Of a DNA stretch of 64,000 nt, positions 39,101 to 47,900 are shown piece after piece. A program made the translations under genes and the position numbers. The DNA comes from Tetragonia tetragonoides (lineage: Eukaryota > Streptophyta > Magnoliopsida > Caryophyllales > Aizoaceae). The stretch spans positions 9,429,001 to 9,493,000 of the forward strand of contig CM076151.1 in the NCBI GenBank assembly GCA_038025085.1, given 5' to 3'. Each line of letters opens with the position of its first letter. Within the stretch, counting starts at the first letter, position 1. Under the pieces are notes generated by a model. The model saw only the letters and a program-made list of their open reading frames with translations. It was not told the DNA's origin and searched no databases.

Positions 39101-39232
39101 GTAAGCTGTTATGCAATGATTTTGCTTCAATACACCAGTTCCAGTTGTCTATTCTAATTTATCACTATTGATTAACTTTGATAAAAATTGTCTCATATTT
39201 CTCTTATGACAGCTGCAAATTGTAGAATATGA
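33130..39232 (+). CDS. Penta-EF-hand calcium-binding protein (10 exons)
   Basis: This is a small cytosolic calcium sensor of the PDCD6/peflin/sorcin-like class, resembling the Arabidopsis single-domain PEF protein At2g27480 as I recall it; partners are unknown. Exons are 33130-33213, 33361-33419, 33526-33566, 33707-33738, 33889-33917, 35052-35088, 35182-35238, 35835-35911, 36145-36218 and 39213-39232. They close to 169 residues. EF2 (D51-F-D-K-N-G-T-M-S-F-E-E62) is canonical. EF3 (about 79-90, DLERDRGYLVHD) and EF4 (DQKKNGKFRLDD) look plausible. EF1 and EF5 (DTAKQGRVTLD) lack several ligands, EF5 being the family's pairing hand. There is no long glycine/proline N-terminal tail. The last exon encodes only the end of FIYCTANCRI and follows a 2,994-nt intron filled by a 312-bp repeat array. 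Introns 5 and 7 hold MITEs. Confidence 0.9.
34629..34915. mobile_element. Harbinger/Tourist-like MITE in EF-hand gene intron 5
   Basis: The element starts GGTGGCGTTTACTTGCTAGT and ends with the inverted counterpart ACTAGCAAGTCAACGAGACC. It is flanked by TTA on both sides (34626-34628 and 34916-34918), matching the 3-bp target duplication and GG-start of PIF/Harbinger MITEs. TIRs extend about 35-40 bp through a TGCAATGCAATG stretch. It is 287 bp long and non-coding. Confidence 0.85.
35336..35504. mobile_element. Short TIR element in EF-hand gene intron 7
   Basis: The ends GGGTGCGTTCTTTTTCACT and (inverted) GGGTTGTTCTTTTCCACTT form terminal inverted repeats of about 19 bp around an interior of repeated cactgaact/gaactcca words. 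A second copy of the right end and its flank follows at once (about 35536-35595), a 60-bp direct duplication. The TIR resembles that of the element at 40.36 kb. Confidence 0.6.
37265..38680 (+). repeat. 312-bp tandem repeat array A (EF-hand gene intron 9)
   Basis: About 4.4 monomers stand head to tail. The word CCTCCCATGT or its variant recurs at 37491, 37804, 38112 and 38428, so spacing is 308-316 bp. Each monomer contains CGATAACCGACCCCGAGGG, AAAATAACAACTTTCG, TTCGGCTTC, GAGATTTTTGC, CATTGTGACC and a terminal CACCCATGGTTTTGGTGTTC block. The first monomer is truncated at its 5' side and the last has an internal deletion. The array is clearly more GC-rich than its surroundings. Because the unit is a multiple of three, long open frames occur on both strands, but they share no start or family signature. 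Confidence 0.93.
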
Positions 39233-40357
39233 GACTTCAGCTGCTTATTAGTTCAGTCCTAACCCAGGAAGACAATTGAGATGCTGTCAACTACATGCAG
39301 CAGTTGATTGTGCTCCCAGTGTAAACCATAGAACCCTTGTCATCGTCGTCATTGTCGATAGTGATATGCCTTGTGTAACTGCTTCCCCGCCTTTGTAAAA
39401 TCCGAAAGCAGCATCGGTGAAGCAGCTTTAAGAGTGCTCACATTCTCAACTCACAGGAGTTAGGCTTCATATTTTTTCCGGGTGATGTATCTTATTGGCT
39501 TATTCCTGGTTATTGGGGGGTAAATTGTGATGAATAGAATCTGTAGGGTTCATTTTGGTGCTTGTATATTTTATTACTGCTAGTCTCTCTTTTCAAAAGG
39601 GTTCAGGTTGTATAACATTTGTATTTTTGTATGCGACAAACAAGAAATAAACTTAGAATCTCACTTTTGAAGGAAAGTGTTACTGCTATCATATCTAAAG
39701 TAAATCCCAATTTTAATTTTGACATGGGTGGCCAAGTCTATTTGCGAAGTAAAATAGTAGCTCATTTTCTATCTCACTTTCATGTATGTACTTCTCCCTC
39801 TCATGTCCCTCTTCTTTCACTCCATCTTACTCCATTCCTTCACTTATGATTTCTAAAAAGAAATGGGACTAGAATTTGAAAGCTATAATTGGTGCTTTCA
39901 ACATTCAGTTGCGTTTTAATTTCTTACAAGTTTTGCGTTCTAATCTCATGTGTCAAAGTTTTCAGATCCTTCCATCTGATCAAACTTTCTTATTATTGTG
40001 TCACTATGTGTATCAGGGATAAGATTTTCAAGACAATCACAGATTCATCGAGCAAAGTGGGAGAGTAGAGGAGGGGTGGACATGAGAGGTAGAGTTTGAA
40101 TTCATAGAAGCTAAGGAGTCTAAATTGTTTTCGAGGATAGATAAGGGCAAACTAGGGTCCTTCAGGACATGTGACAAAATTTTTGGACACCCATGTTTAC
40201 AAGGCGAGACTTGAAATGAAGCATTGGGATTGGACAATGGTATAAACAATTTTTTTTTGGGTCAAATACTTTATCATGAGATTGAGGGAGTTGTATATTA
40301 TTTTAGAGGGACTTGTATATTATTTTAATTATTTTAGCGCTTTTAATTTAGTATAGA

Positions 40358-40590
40358 AAGAGGGTGTGTTTTTTTCCACTTATTTCCACTGATTGAGAAA
40401 GGTCTTGTCACTGATTTTTATTGATTGAGGAAGGTCCTACCACTAATTTCCACTGATTCAATAAGGCCCCCCATTGATTTTCACTGGTTGAGTAAGGTCC
40501 TTCTACTGATACTCACTGATTCAGTTTGGTCTTGCCACTGATTTCTACTGATTGAATAAGGTCCAATAAGTGAAAAAAAACCCATCCTAA
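40358..40590. mobile_element. TIR element with internal 32-bp tandem repeat
   Basis: The left end GGTGTGTTTTTTTCCACTTA and the right end, inverted (GGATGGGTTTTTTTTCACTTA), frame about six degenerate 32-33 bp units of the type CACTGATTGAGTAAGGTCCT. The terminal TTTTTCCACTT core is shared with the element at 35.34 kb. There is no coding capacity and target duplications were not certain. Confidence 0.6.
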
Positions 40591-42251
40591 GTATAAAACT
40601 TGTGATCCTCATACATAATACTTCTGATCATATAGGATAATTCTTGTTTAAAGAAAGCCTTATTGCTTAGGCAATAAAGAGGGATTTGAAAACCAAATAG
40701 ATTTAAGTGGATGGAACATGAGATAATCTAACCTCTCTAGGCAAAACGTATGCACTCAATATCTATGATCATGATTATATTATATGTTAAAATTTGGTTA
40801 AGGTCATGAGATGTTGGGCATGTATGTGTTTGATTGGAGGTATTTCTTTGGCTTTTAGTGCAGTATCCACTGTCCATGAATTGAACCAATGATAGGATTC
40901 TTGGATGGAAATGGAAGCAAGCGTGCAATGTAAACCAGTAGTGAGGTCAAACCAGGGATGGCAGCAGAACTAGATAGAGAAGACACCACTTGTCATAATT
41001 CTGAGCTTCCATGCAAAAAGGAGAGTGAGACAAATTCAAACACAAACACATTTTCCACTAAAGTGAGAGATCACGTTGAGAGCTTTTTGACAGAATTTTT
41101 TTGGTGGTAGAGACCTTAGAGAGGTTTGGGTTATAGTGGGTTGTTGTGCTGTGGCCATTGTTTTTGCGGTCCAGAAAAGATATGTCACCCACTGTATAAT
41201 GCATACTCTGGCACCGGAGGAGCTTTGTGGTTTCACCATGCTGGCATTATTACATTGGTTTGCGTGGTGAAACGGTAGTGGAGTTGATCGTGTGGTTAAA
41301 ATTTATATTAAAGGTTATGAATTTAGTTCTCATTAGACTGGAGGTGGATAATGCTTTATCTATCCAACAGGTAGCTTACCAATGTAATGTGGAATATAGA
41401 TATCAACCGGGTAAACTACACGATAGGTAAATTAATATTTCTCCTACTAGGTTTCTAAATAAATAAAATGAGATTGAATTTCATGATAAATGTCATGATT
41501 GAAAGCGAGTTGAGTATAGTATGTAATTGACGATGGGTGGATGGATGGATCTTAAAATTTAAATAGGTGAATGCAGGTAATGTTCCCCGCCTCAAATCGA
41601 GCATGATAGTATTCATCACTCTGATTTCAGAAAATATACCAAACCTCTTTTCTATTTTATTCAAGAGCAAGTCTTGTGCGAGATAAACTTACAGAAAATG
41701 GGATCGCTATTTAACAATGTATGGCAGTATGGGGTGACTTATTATTATGAGTCGTGCCTATGATCCTTATTATACTAAAAATTGATCTCCGTCTCTACAA
41801 AAATTACGAAAAAACGGTCTTAAACCAGATTTGTGTTTATTCAATGCACTAACACTTGTCGCCTGTCATCACCAAAACGCAAAGTACGTTACAAAATGTG
41901 ACAACTGATAGACATGGCTAAATTTTAAGTGGTAACAAGTACTAACAAGTATGAACAAAGATATGTGGATTGTGGTATGTGAATCCATGCATTCCCTTCT
42001 TGTCGAGTGTTCGCGGGAGTCAATATAGTGGGAGAATCTTTTTGATGAGAGCATACAAAACAAAACATACCATAACGATAAAAAAGTAAACATCCTGTAC
42101 AAAGTATGACACATAATGCAGGCCACTACACATGCCAGTTGCCAATCATCAATTACCTACTGCCACACCAACACCAACACCAACACCAACACCAACACCA
42201 CTAAGTGATCTATTGCCCAATCTTTAGAACCTACTAGATATATGCCATGCT

Positions 42252-42259
42252 TATATATA
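42252..42259 (+). promoter_or_regulatory. TATA box of glycine-rich protein gene
   Basis: TATATATA within TTATATATAGGGG lies 155 bases before the start codon at 42414. Transcription would begin near 42285, leaving a leader of about 130 bases. This is the best TATA match upstream of that gene. Confidence 0.6.
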
Positions 42260-42413
42260 GGGGTTCCACCTCTACATATTGGTTTCATCATCACAAGCAT
42301 TAGTGATTTCTTAAAACATAGACTCACATTACTACTACTTACTAAGAAATATTGAAGCCAATAAGGGGAACGTTACATTGATAACTAGTACTATAACCAT
42401 TTGGGCCTAAGAC

Positions 42414-43043
42414 ATGGCCAATCCCAAAGTGGTTGGGGCTACATTGGTAGTTCTACTACTAGTGGAGCTATGCATTGGAGCAAGGGTACCTAAGGGACTA
42501 AGAGGGATAGGAGGAGGTGGTGGTGGAGGTGGCGGAGAAGGTGGTGGTGGTGGTGGTGGCGGTGGTGATGATGGGTCTGAGTATGGATCTGGATATGGGT
42601 CCGGGTATGGTTCAGGCTATGGGGGTGCTAGGGGAGGAGGGTATAGTAGTGGAGGTGGTGGAGGAGGAGGAGGTGGTGGTGGAGGTGGAGGTGGTGGTCG
42701 TGGTGGTTCGGGCTCTGGATATGGGTATGGATCTGGATATGGCTCTGAATACGGTTTTGGTGGAGGACTAAGTGGCGGTGGAGGTGGAGGTGGAGGTGGT
42801 GGTAGAGGAGGTGGTGGTGGAGGCGGTGGCAGCTTAGGTGGTTCTGGCTATGGCTCTGGTTATGGTGGTGGCGAAGGCTCTGGATATGGGAGTGGTAGTG
42901 GTGGCCGTGGTGGCGGAGGTGGGGGTGGTGGTGGTGGAGGCGGTGGCGGTGGAGGGGGTCGTGGTGGGTCTGGTCATGGCTATGGCTCTGGCTATGGATC
43001 AGGGTACGGAGGTGGATATGGGGATGGAGATCATTCACCATAA
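42414..43043 (+). CDS. Secreted glycine-rich protein (class I GRP-like), single exon
   Basis: The 209-residue protein begins with a classic signal peptide (MANPKVVGATLVVLLLVELC, cleavage probably after IGA near residue 23) and is then almost entirely glycine, serine and tyrosine. Poly-Gly runs alternate with GSGYGSGYGSGYG blocks. Such proteins are structural components of the cell wall, where tyrosines may be cross-linked; that role is inferred from composition. It has no RNA-binding domain, cysteine-rich C-terminus or oleosin segment, which excludes the other GRP classes. The gene is intronless, with a TATA box 155 bases upstream and an AATAAA-type signal within about 100 bases downstream. 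The low-complexity GGT/GGA repeat makes exact length prone to assembly error, and antisense or shifted frames across it are shadows. Confidence 0.85.
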   Translation: MANPKVVGATLVVLLLVELCIGARVPKGLRGIGGGGGGGGGEGGGGGGGGGDDGSEYGSGYGSGYGSGYGGARGGGYSSGGGGGGGGGGGGGGGGRGGSGSGYGYGSGYGSEYGFGGGLSGGGGGGGGGGRGGGGGGGGSLGGSGYGSGYGGGEGSGYGSGSGGRGGGGGGGGGGGGGGGGGRGGSGHGYGSGYGSGYGGGYGDGDHSP

Positions 43044-44711
43044 ATATGAACAATTAATATAATCATGATTCTACAGGTCTCCAGTTAACACACTAAATTC
43101 CCATATATTCATCTTTGTATTTTAAACTTCCAATTCTCTTTAATAAATTTGCATGCATGTAATTTACCACATTGATTTCATGTATATGTGGCGGGGAAGC
43201 TTACAAATATTACACATTTTATCATAGCCCGCGTGTATTATAAGTACATAACCATGTAATATTACTCGTATTTAAATAAAGTTTTTTCACATGTTTTGTC
43301 TCGAGGATTCTTTATGAAGACGTTAAGTTAATGTTTGTGTAATGAATATCTATATTCTGGTGCTTAATATTATTGACTTCATCTACATCTTGATCTCTAT
43401 TGTGAATTTGAATACATATTAATCGAGCCGAATTATAATTTAAGTGCCTCCGTCACTTAGAAAACTAGTTAACTATTGCCATACTGACACTCTTCCATGT
43501 TGCAAGTAGTCTACTAAGTTCTAACACTAACTTAAGTGTACTGTCCTACGCGAGAAGAAAATAAAGAGGTCTAATCACTTTATAGATCGCTAGTATTGTT
43601 TTGTAATCTGAGTAAAATTTTAAAGGGACCTTAAATAATGTATAGTGTAGTAAAAAGTTTATGATAAAGTAATATAAAAAAGGATTGTAAAAACCAGACT
43701 TTTGAAATTCAATTAGAAAACCATAAGAAATTATAGTTTAGCATAACACTATACTCGTAAATTTTGGTGGAAAAAAAAAACAAAGGAAAAATCTTAAACA
43801 ATAGCTAAGAATCTAAGGATAATCATAACTTTTAGTAACATAATGCAACCATAAGGTAACTTTAGTTTATACATTATTGTAGATATTTTATTTTATAAAT
43901 GACAATAATAATTAAACTGTTGTGTGTATCTAATAGCATTTGAATGTTTCATGTTATTCATAAGCTTTTTCACCGAGCATGCAAATGAGAACAAATGAGA
44001 TACGAGAAAGCATATTCTATATCATATTTATATATGGTCGAATAGGTAAAGGGTCGCTATATCCCTAATAAAGAGGCATAACGAGTAAGTCTTGTATGAG
44101 ACCAATTTACGGAAAAATAGGATTATTATTCAGAAATGTAGGGATTACTTACTAGCTGTAATCCTTATTATACTTAAAGGTAACCCTTTTATAAACAAAT
44201 TTTTGGGCAAACGTAAACCTCGACTCTTATAAAAAAAAAGGCAAAAAACAAAAACAAACACCTAACCTAAAAACTTGTATAGGGCGGATCTATGAAATAA
44301 GGCCTCTCACATTTCTTCCTCCCCTATTTTTCTCTCTCGTCGCTCTCTTCCACCCTCATGAAATAGATCCGCTCCACATAAGACCTATAAAAGACCTAAT
44401 CCTTGGCGTAAAATATTTGTCCAAAATGTACAAACTACAAAACCTAGACGTATTATTATACCAAATCCCAAAAAGGTCCAAAACGTTACCCTCTTATCAT
44501 AATTTGCTAATTACCATTGGCCCCACTAATCTTGTTTGACAAACAAACATACATTACCCTCACATGACACTTGGCACAATTTGATTAGCTAAAACACCAT
44601 CATCAAGTAGGAATATGCTTTTGCCAGGAACAAAACCAAAACAAAACCCACAAAACACAAACAATTTGATTTGTTTTTGTCTCTTAATATTTTACGCTCA
44701 GTCAAATCAAG

Positions 44712-44719
44712 TATAAATA
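44712..44719 (+). promoter_or_regulatory. TATA box of DSK2
   Basis: TATAAATA lies 190 bases before the DSK2 start codon, predicting transcription from about 44742. The downstream leader is A-rich, then purine-rich, as in the other genes here. Confidence 0.55.
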
Positions 44720-44813
44720 CCTACGAACATTATATACACAAAAAGAAAAAACAAAAACAAAAAGGAAAAAGAAAAAGGGACTCAAACTCGTAATCCATAT
44801 TTCGCCATTTGCG

Positions 44814-44828
44814 TTAGGGTTAGGGTTT
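44814..44828 (+). promoter_or_regulatory. Double telo-box in DSK2 leader
   Basis: TTAGGGTTAGGGTTT, two overlapping telo-box units, lies in the inferred 5' leader 74 bases before the start codon. A single telo-box occurs in the SmD3 leader at a comparable distance. Confidence 0.5.
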
Positions 44829-44901
44829 ACAAAAATCCTCTTCGATCGATCGAGAAAATTTATTCTCAGAGGAGAGAGAAAAAGTGAAAGAGAGAGAAGA
44901 C

Positions 44902-47900
44902 ATGGGAGCTGAAGGAGATTCGAGCGACAATACGACTGCCATTGCTGGAGCTTCAAACAACGAAGAAGTTGCGGTTAACATTCGATGCTCTAATGGTGCA
45001 AAGTTCTCTGTTAGAACTACGCTTGATTCACCTGTTGGTGCTTTTAAGGCTCTTGTGGCTGAGAGCTGTGATGTTCCTTCTGATCAACAGAGATTGATCT
45101 ACAAAGGTCGGATCTTAAAGGATGACCAAACCCTAGAAAGTTATGGTATGTTGATTTGATTATGTTTTTTGCGATCTGTTTTGAATTCAAGTTTAATTTG
45201 ATGGGTTTTTGGAGGTTTGAGATGATTTTAGGGTAATTTGATTGTTTTGTGAATTTTAGATCGGGATTATTTGTGGTTTTGTAGATTTAGGCGATTTTGT
45301 TAGGGATGTGTTCGTGATTGAAAATGTAGTTGTTTTGGTGATTAAAGTTGTTAGATTGAAAATTATGTGGGTGATAGCTATGGATCTGATTTTAATTCTA
45401 GTCTAAGCGTAGAAAATTTTATTTATGTAGTTTATTGGTGCATATGGCATCTTGTTTATAGCTGTACATATAGCTAATTTATTGGGTAAGCTAGATATTG
45501 ATTTGACTCTCATCACCGTAGCAATTGAGCGTCCTGTTAATGCCTTTTTAAGCACGTTACTTTTTTGTGTGCCTTTTCCGGCATAGTTAGCCTCATTATC
45601 AGTGTCTTATAAGATGATTAGGTGGCGGTCGTAATTTGTACAGACTGTTTAAGTATGATCTCTCCAGTGATGTTGAGACTTGAGAATAGTTTATTGTTGC
45701 CCTAATTGTGAGAATAGTCTAGAAAGCAAGAAAGACTTAAGTTGTAACCTTGAGGGAGTAGCTCATTTGGTAAGACCTCTTAGATATATTCAAGAGGTCC
45801 TAAGTTCGGGTCCCCTCAGAGTCGCTAGAGGTTTTCCAAGGGATTAGTCAAGCAAAGCTTGGATGGATACCCATGTTATCTAAAAAAGGAAAAAAAAGAT
45901 AAAGAAAAATAGACTTAAGTTGTCTTCTCTTGCCATTCAATTTTTGAGGATTACCTTGATGCTGTACTCATGATTGTACTACGAAGGCAACGAGTGATTG
46001 TCTTTTATTAAGCACAAGCTTAATTATCAATGTATTTCAGTGTGCAACTTTTGAACATGACATATTGCTATTGGTATGCTGAGTGGATTGTTGGAATTAT
46101 TTTTGAGGAATAGTTTTTGCAGTTAAATAACAAACTTGAGGAGTATGTGCAGTAGCTCTTCAGTTGATGCCAATGAAGCTCATTCAATCCTGAAATGTCT
46201 TTAAACAATACTCACCTGTCTCCCCCACCCTAGGTCAACATAATAAATTTTTTATCTTCCTTTTCTATTCGGAAAACTAAACTGGATATTTTTTGAGGTG
46301 AGCATTTGTAAAGCGGCCTTGAAGAATTTGGCTGATTTCTTGAAACTCGAATTCCAAGTAATATAGGATAGGATGGTTGGACCAATAGATGATTCAATTG
46401 GAATTTTATACTCATGTTAAGGGAACATTCCTGTGACTTATTGTTTTATTAGCTAACTTTTCTTTCCTCCCCTGGAAGTTCATGTTTGTTATCTTTACCC
46501 TTTAGTAGTTGAGGAATGTTTGGATGGAACTGGCCAATTGTTCATATCTCATGATCTTGATTTAGAAAAACACTTGTAAGTGGTTGCTATTGGTTTTACT
46601 TCTGAATGCAGCCTATATATGCTTCCAGAATGCAGTCTTACATAGCCCGTGTGCTGATGTGTGTGCAAATGTGACTGAGCTGGATCTTTTCCCTGAAGTG
46701 ATTGGTTGCATGTTGGTCACCATAATTGCATACTGGGAATGCGATGGACCTGTGTCTTTGTCTAGTAGATTAGTAATATAGCTTTCGTTACAAAATTGTC
46801 ATAGTTTCTTTGTCTGTTCACGCTTTCATTTTTCTTGAAGGCTTGTTTTTTTGCTTTCATAATTCACCTACAAATGACCTTTTTCTGTCATTTTTTCTCT
46901 TTAAAGGGCTGCAAGCAGATCACACCATTCACATGGTTCGTGGTTTTGCTCCATCTGCATCAACGACCCCTTCTGCTGCTACAAACACTGGTGCTTCTGA
47001 CACCACTCCTGCTGCTGCACGTACTGCCGCCCCGACTGAAAGTGGGGGTTTGGGAGGTGCTGGTCTAGGGGCATCTTTGTTTCCCGGGCTCGGTCTGGGT
47101 GGGCTGGCTGGTCTAGGTGGAAATGGTGGTGGTGCTGGTGCACTTGGAGCTGGACTTCCAGATTTCGAGCAGATGCAACAGCAGCTGACCCAGAATCCAA
47201 ATATGATGAGAGAAATAATGAACATGCCTGCCATTCAGAGCCTGATGAATAATCCAGACCTTATGCGAAACTTGATTATGAGCAATCCTCAAATGCGTGA
47301 GATAATTGATCGGAACCCGGAGCTTGCCCATATACTCAATGACCCTAGCATTCTCAGACAAACCTTGGAAACTGCAAGAAACCCTGAGCTCATGCGGGAG
47401 ATGATGCGAAACACTGACCGAGCTATGAGCAACATAGAATCTTCCCCTGAAGGATTTAATATGCTTAGACGCATGTATGAGAATGTTCAGGAACCGTTTC
47501 TGAATGCCACCACAATGGCTGGGGATGCAGGAAATAATCCTAATTCGAATCCATTTGCTGCTCTTTTGGGAAATCAGGGTGCTACTGGTGGGCAACAGAG
47601 AGATGGATCCAACAACACATCAACTACTGGATCTGAATCTGGTGCTCCTAATACTAATCCTCTTCCAAACCCATGGAACCCTGCTGGTGAGTTTTAGCTG
47701 ATGCCCCTCTCTTTGTGCTCAGTACATTTGTTTTTGTTTTCCCTATGTCATTGCACCATCTCCCGGCCAAGCTCCTAGGATGTGTTGCTTTAATACGGTT
47801 CATACTAAACCCATCAGTTTGACAAGAAAAAAACAGCTGTTGAGGTTAGACAGTCAACTTTTAATCATTGCTGCACACCCTATCTGTGCTACATGTGACT

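Larger units (their letters stand above)
39233..42413. other. Spacer between EF-hand gene and glycine-rich protein gene
   Basis: After the EF-hand 3' UTR (to about 39.6 kb) no gene is seen. It contains a TIR element with an internal 32-bp tandem repeat (40.36-40.59 kb), a dispersed repeat at about 41665-41775 related to one at 44090-44185, a short ACACCA hexanucleotide repeat (about 42165-42200), and the promoter of the glycine-rich protein gene. Minus-strand open frames near 40.04, 41.04 and 41.87 kb have no recognisable domain. Confidence 0.5.
43044..44901. other. Spacer between glycine-rich protein gene and DSK2
   Basis: This AT-rich stretch has no coding gene. The GRP 3' UTR occupies the first 200-250 bases. 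A dispersed repeat at about 44090-44185 is similar to 41665-41775. A small fold-back (GCGGATCTATGAAAT ... ATGAAATAGATCCGC) spans about 44284-44373 and may be a decayed MITE. The DSK2 promoter fills the last 200 bases. Confidence 0.5.

Noticed and set aside
42628..43053. Histidine-rich 141-codon minus-strand frame
   Set aside because: It is the antisense shadow of the GGT/GGA-rich glycine-rich protein gene.
46929..47595. Minus-strand frames opposite DSK2 exon 2 (proline-rich and 160-codon)
   Set aside because: They are shadows of a coding exon whose sense product is clearly ubiquilin.
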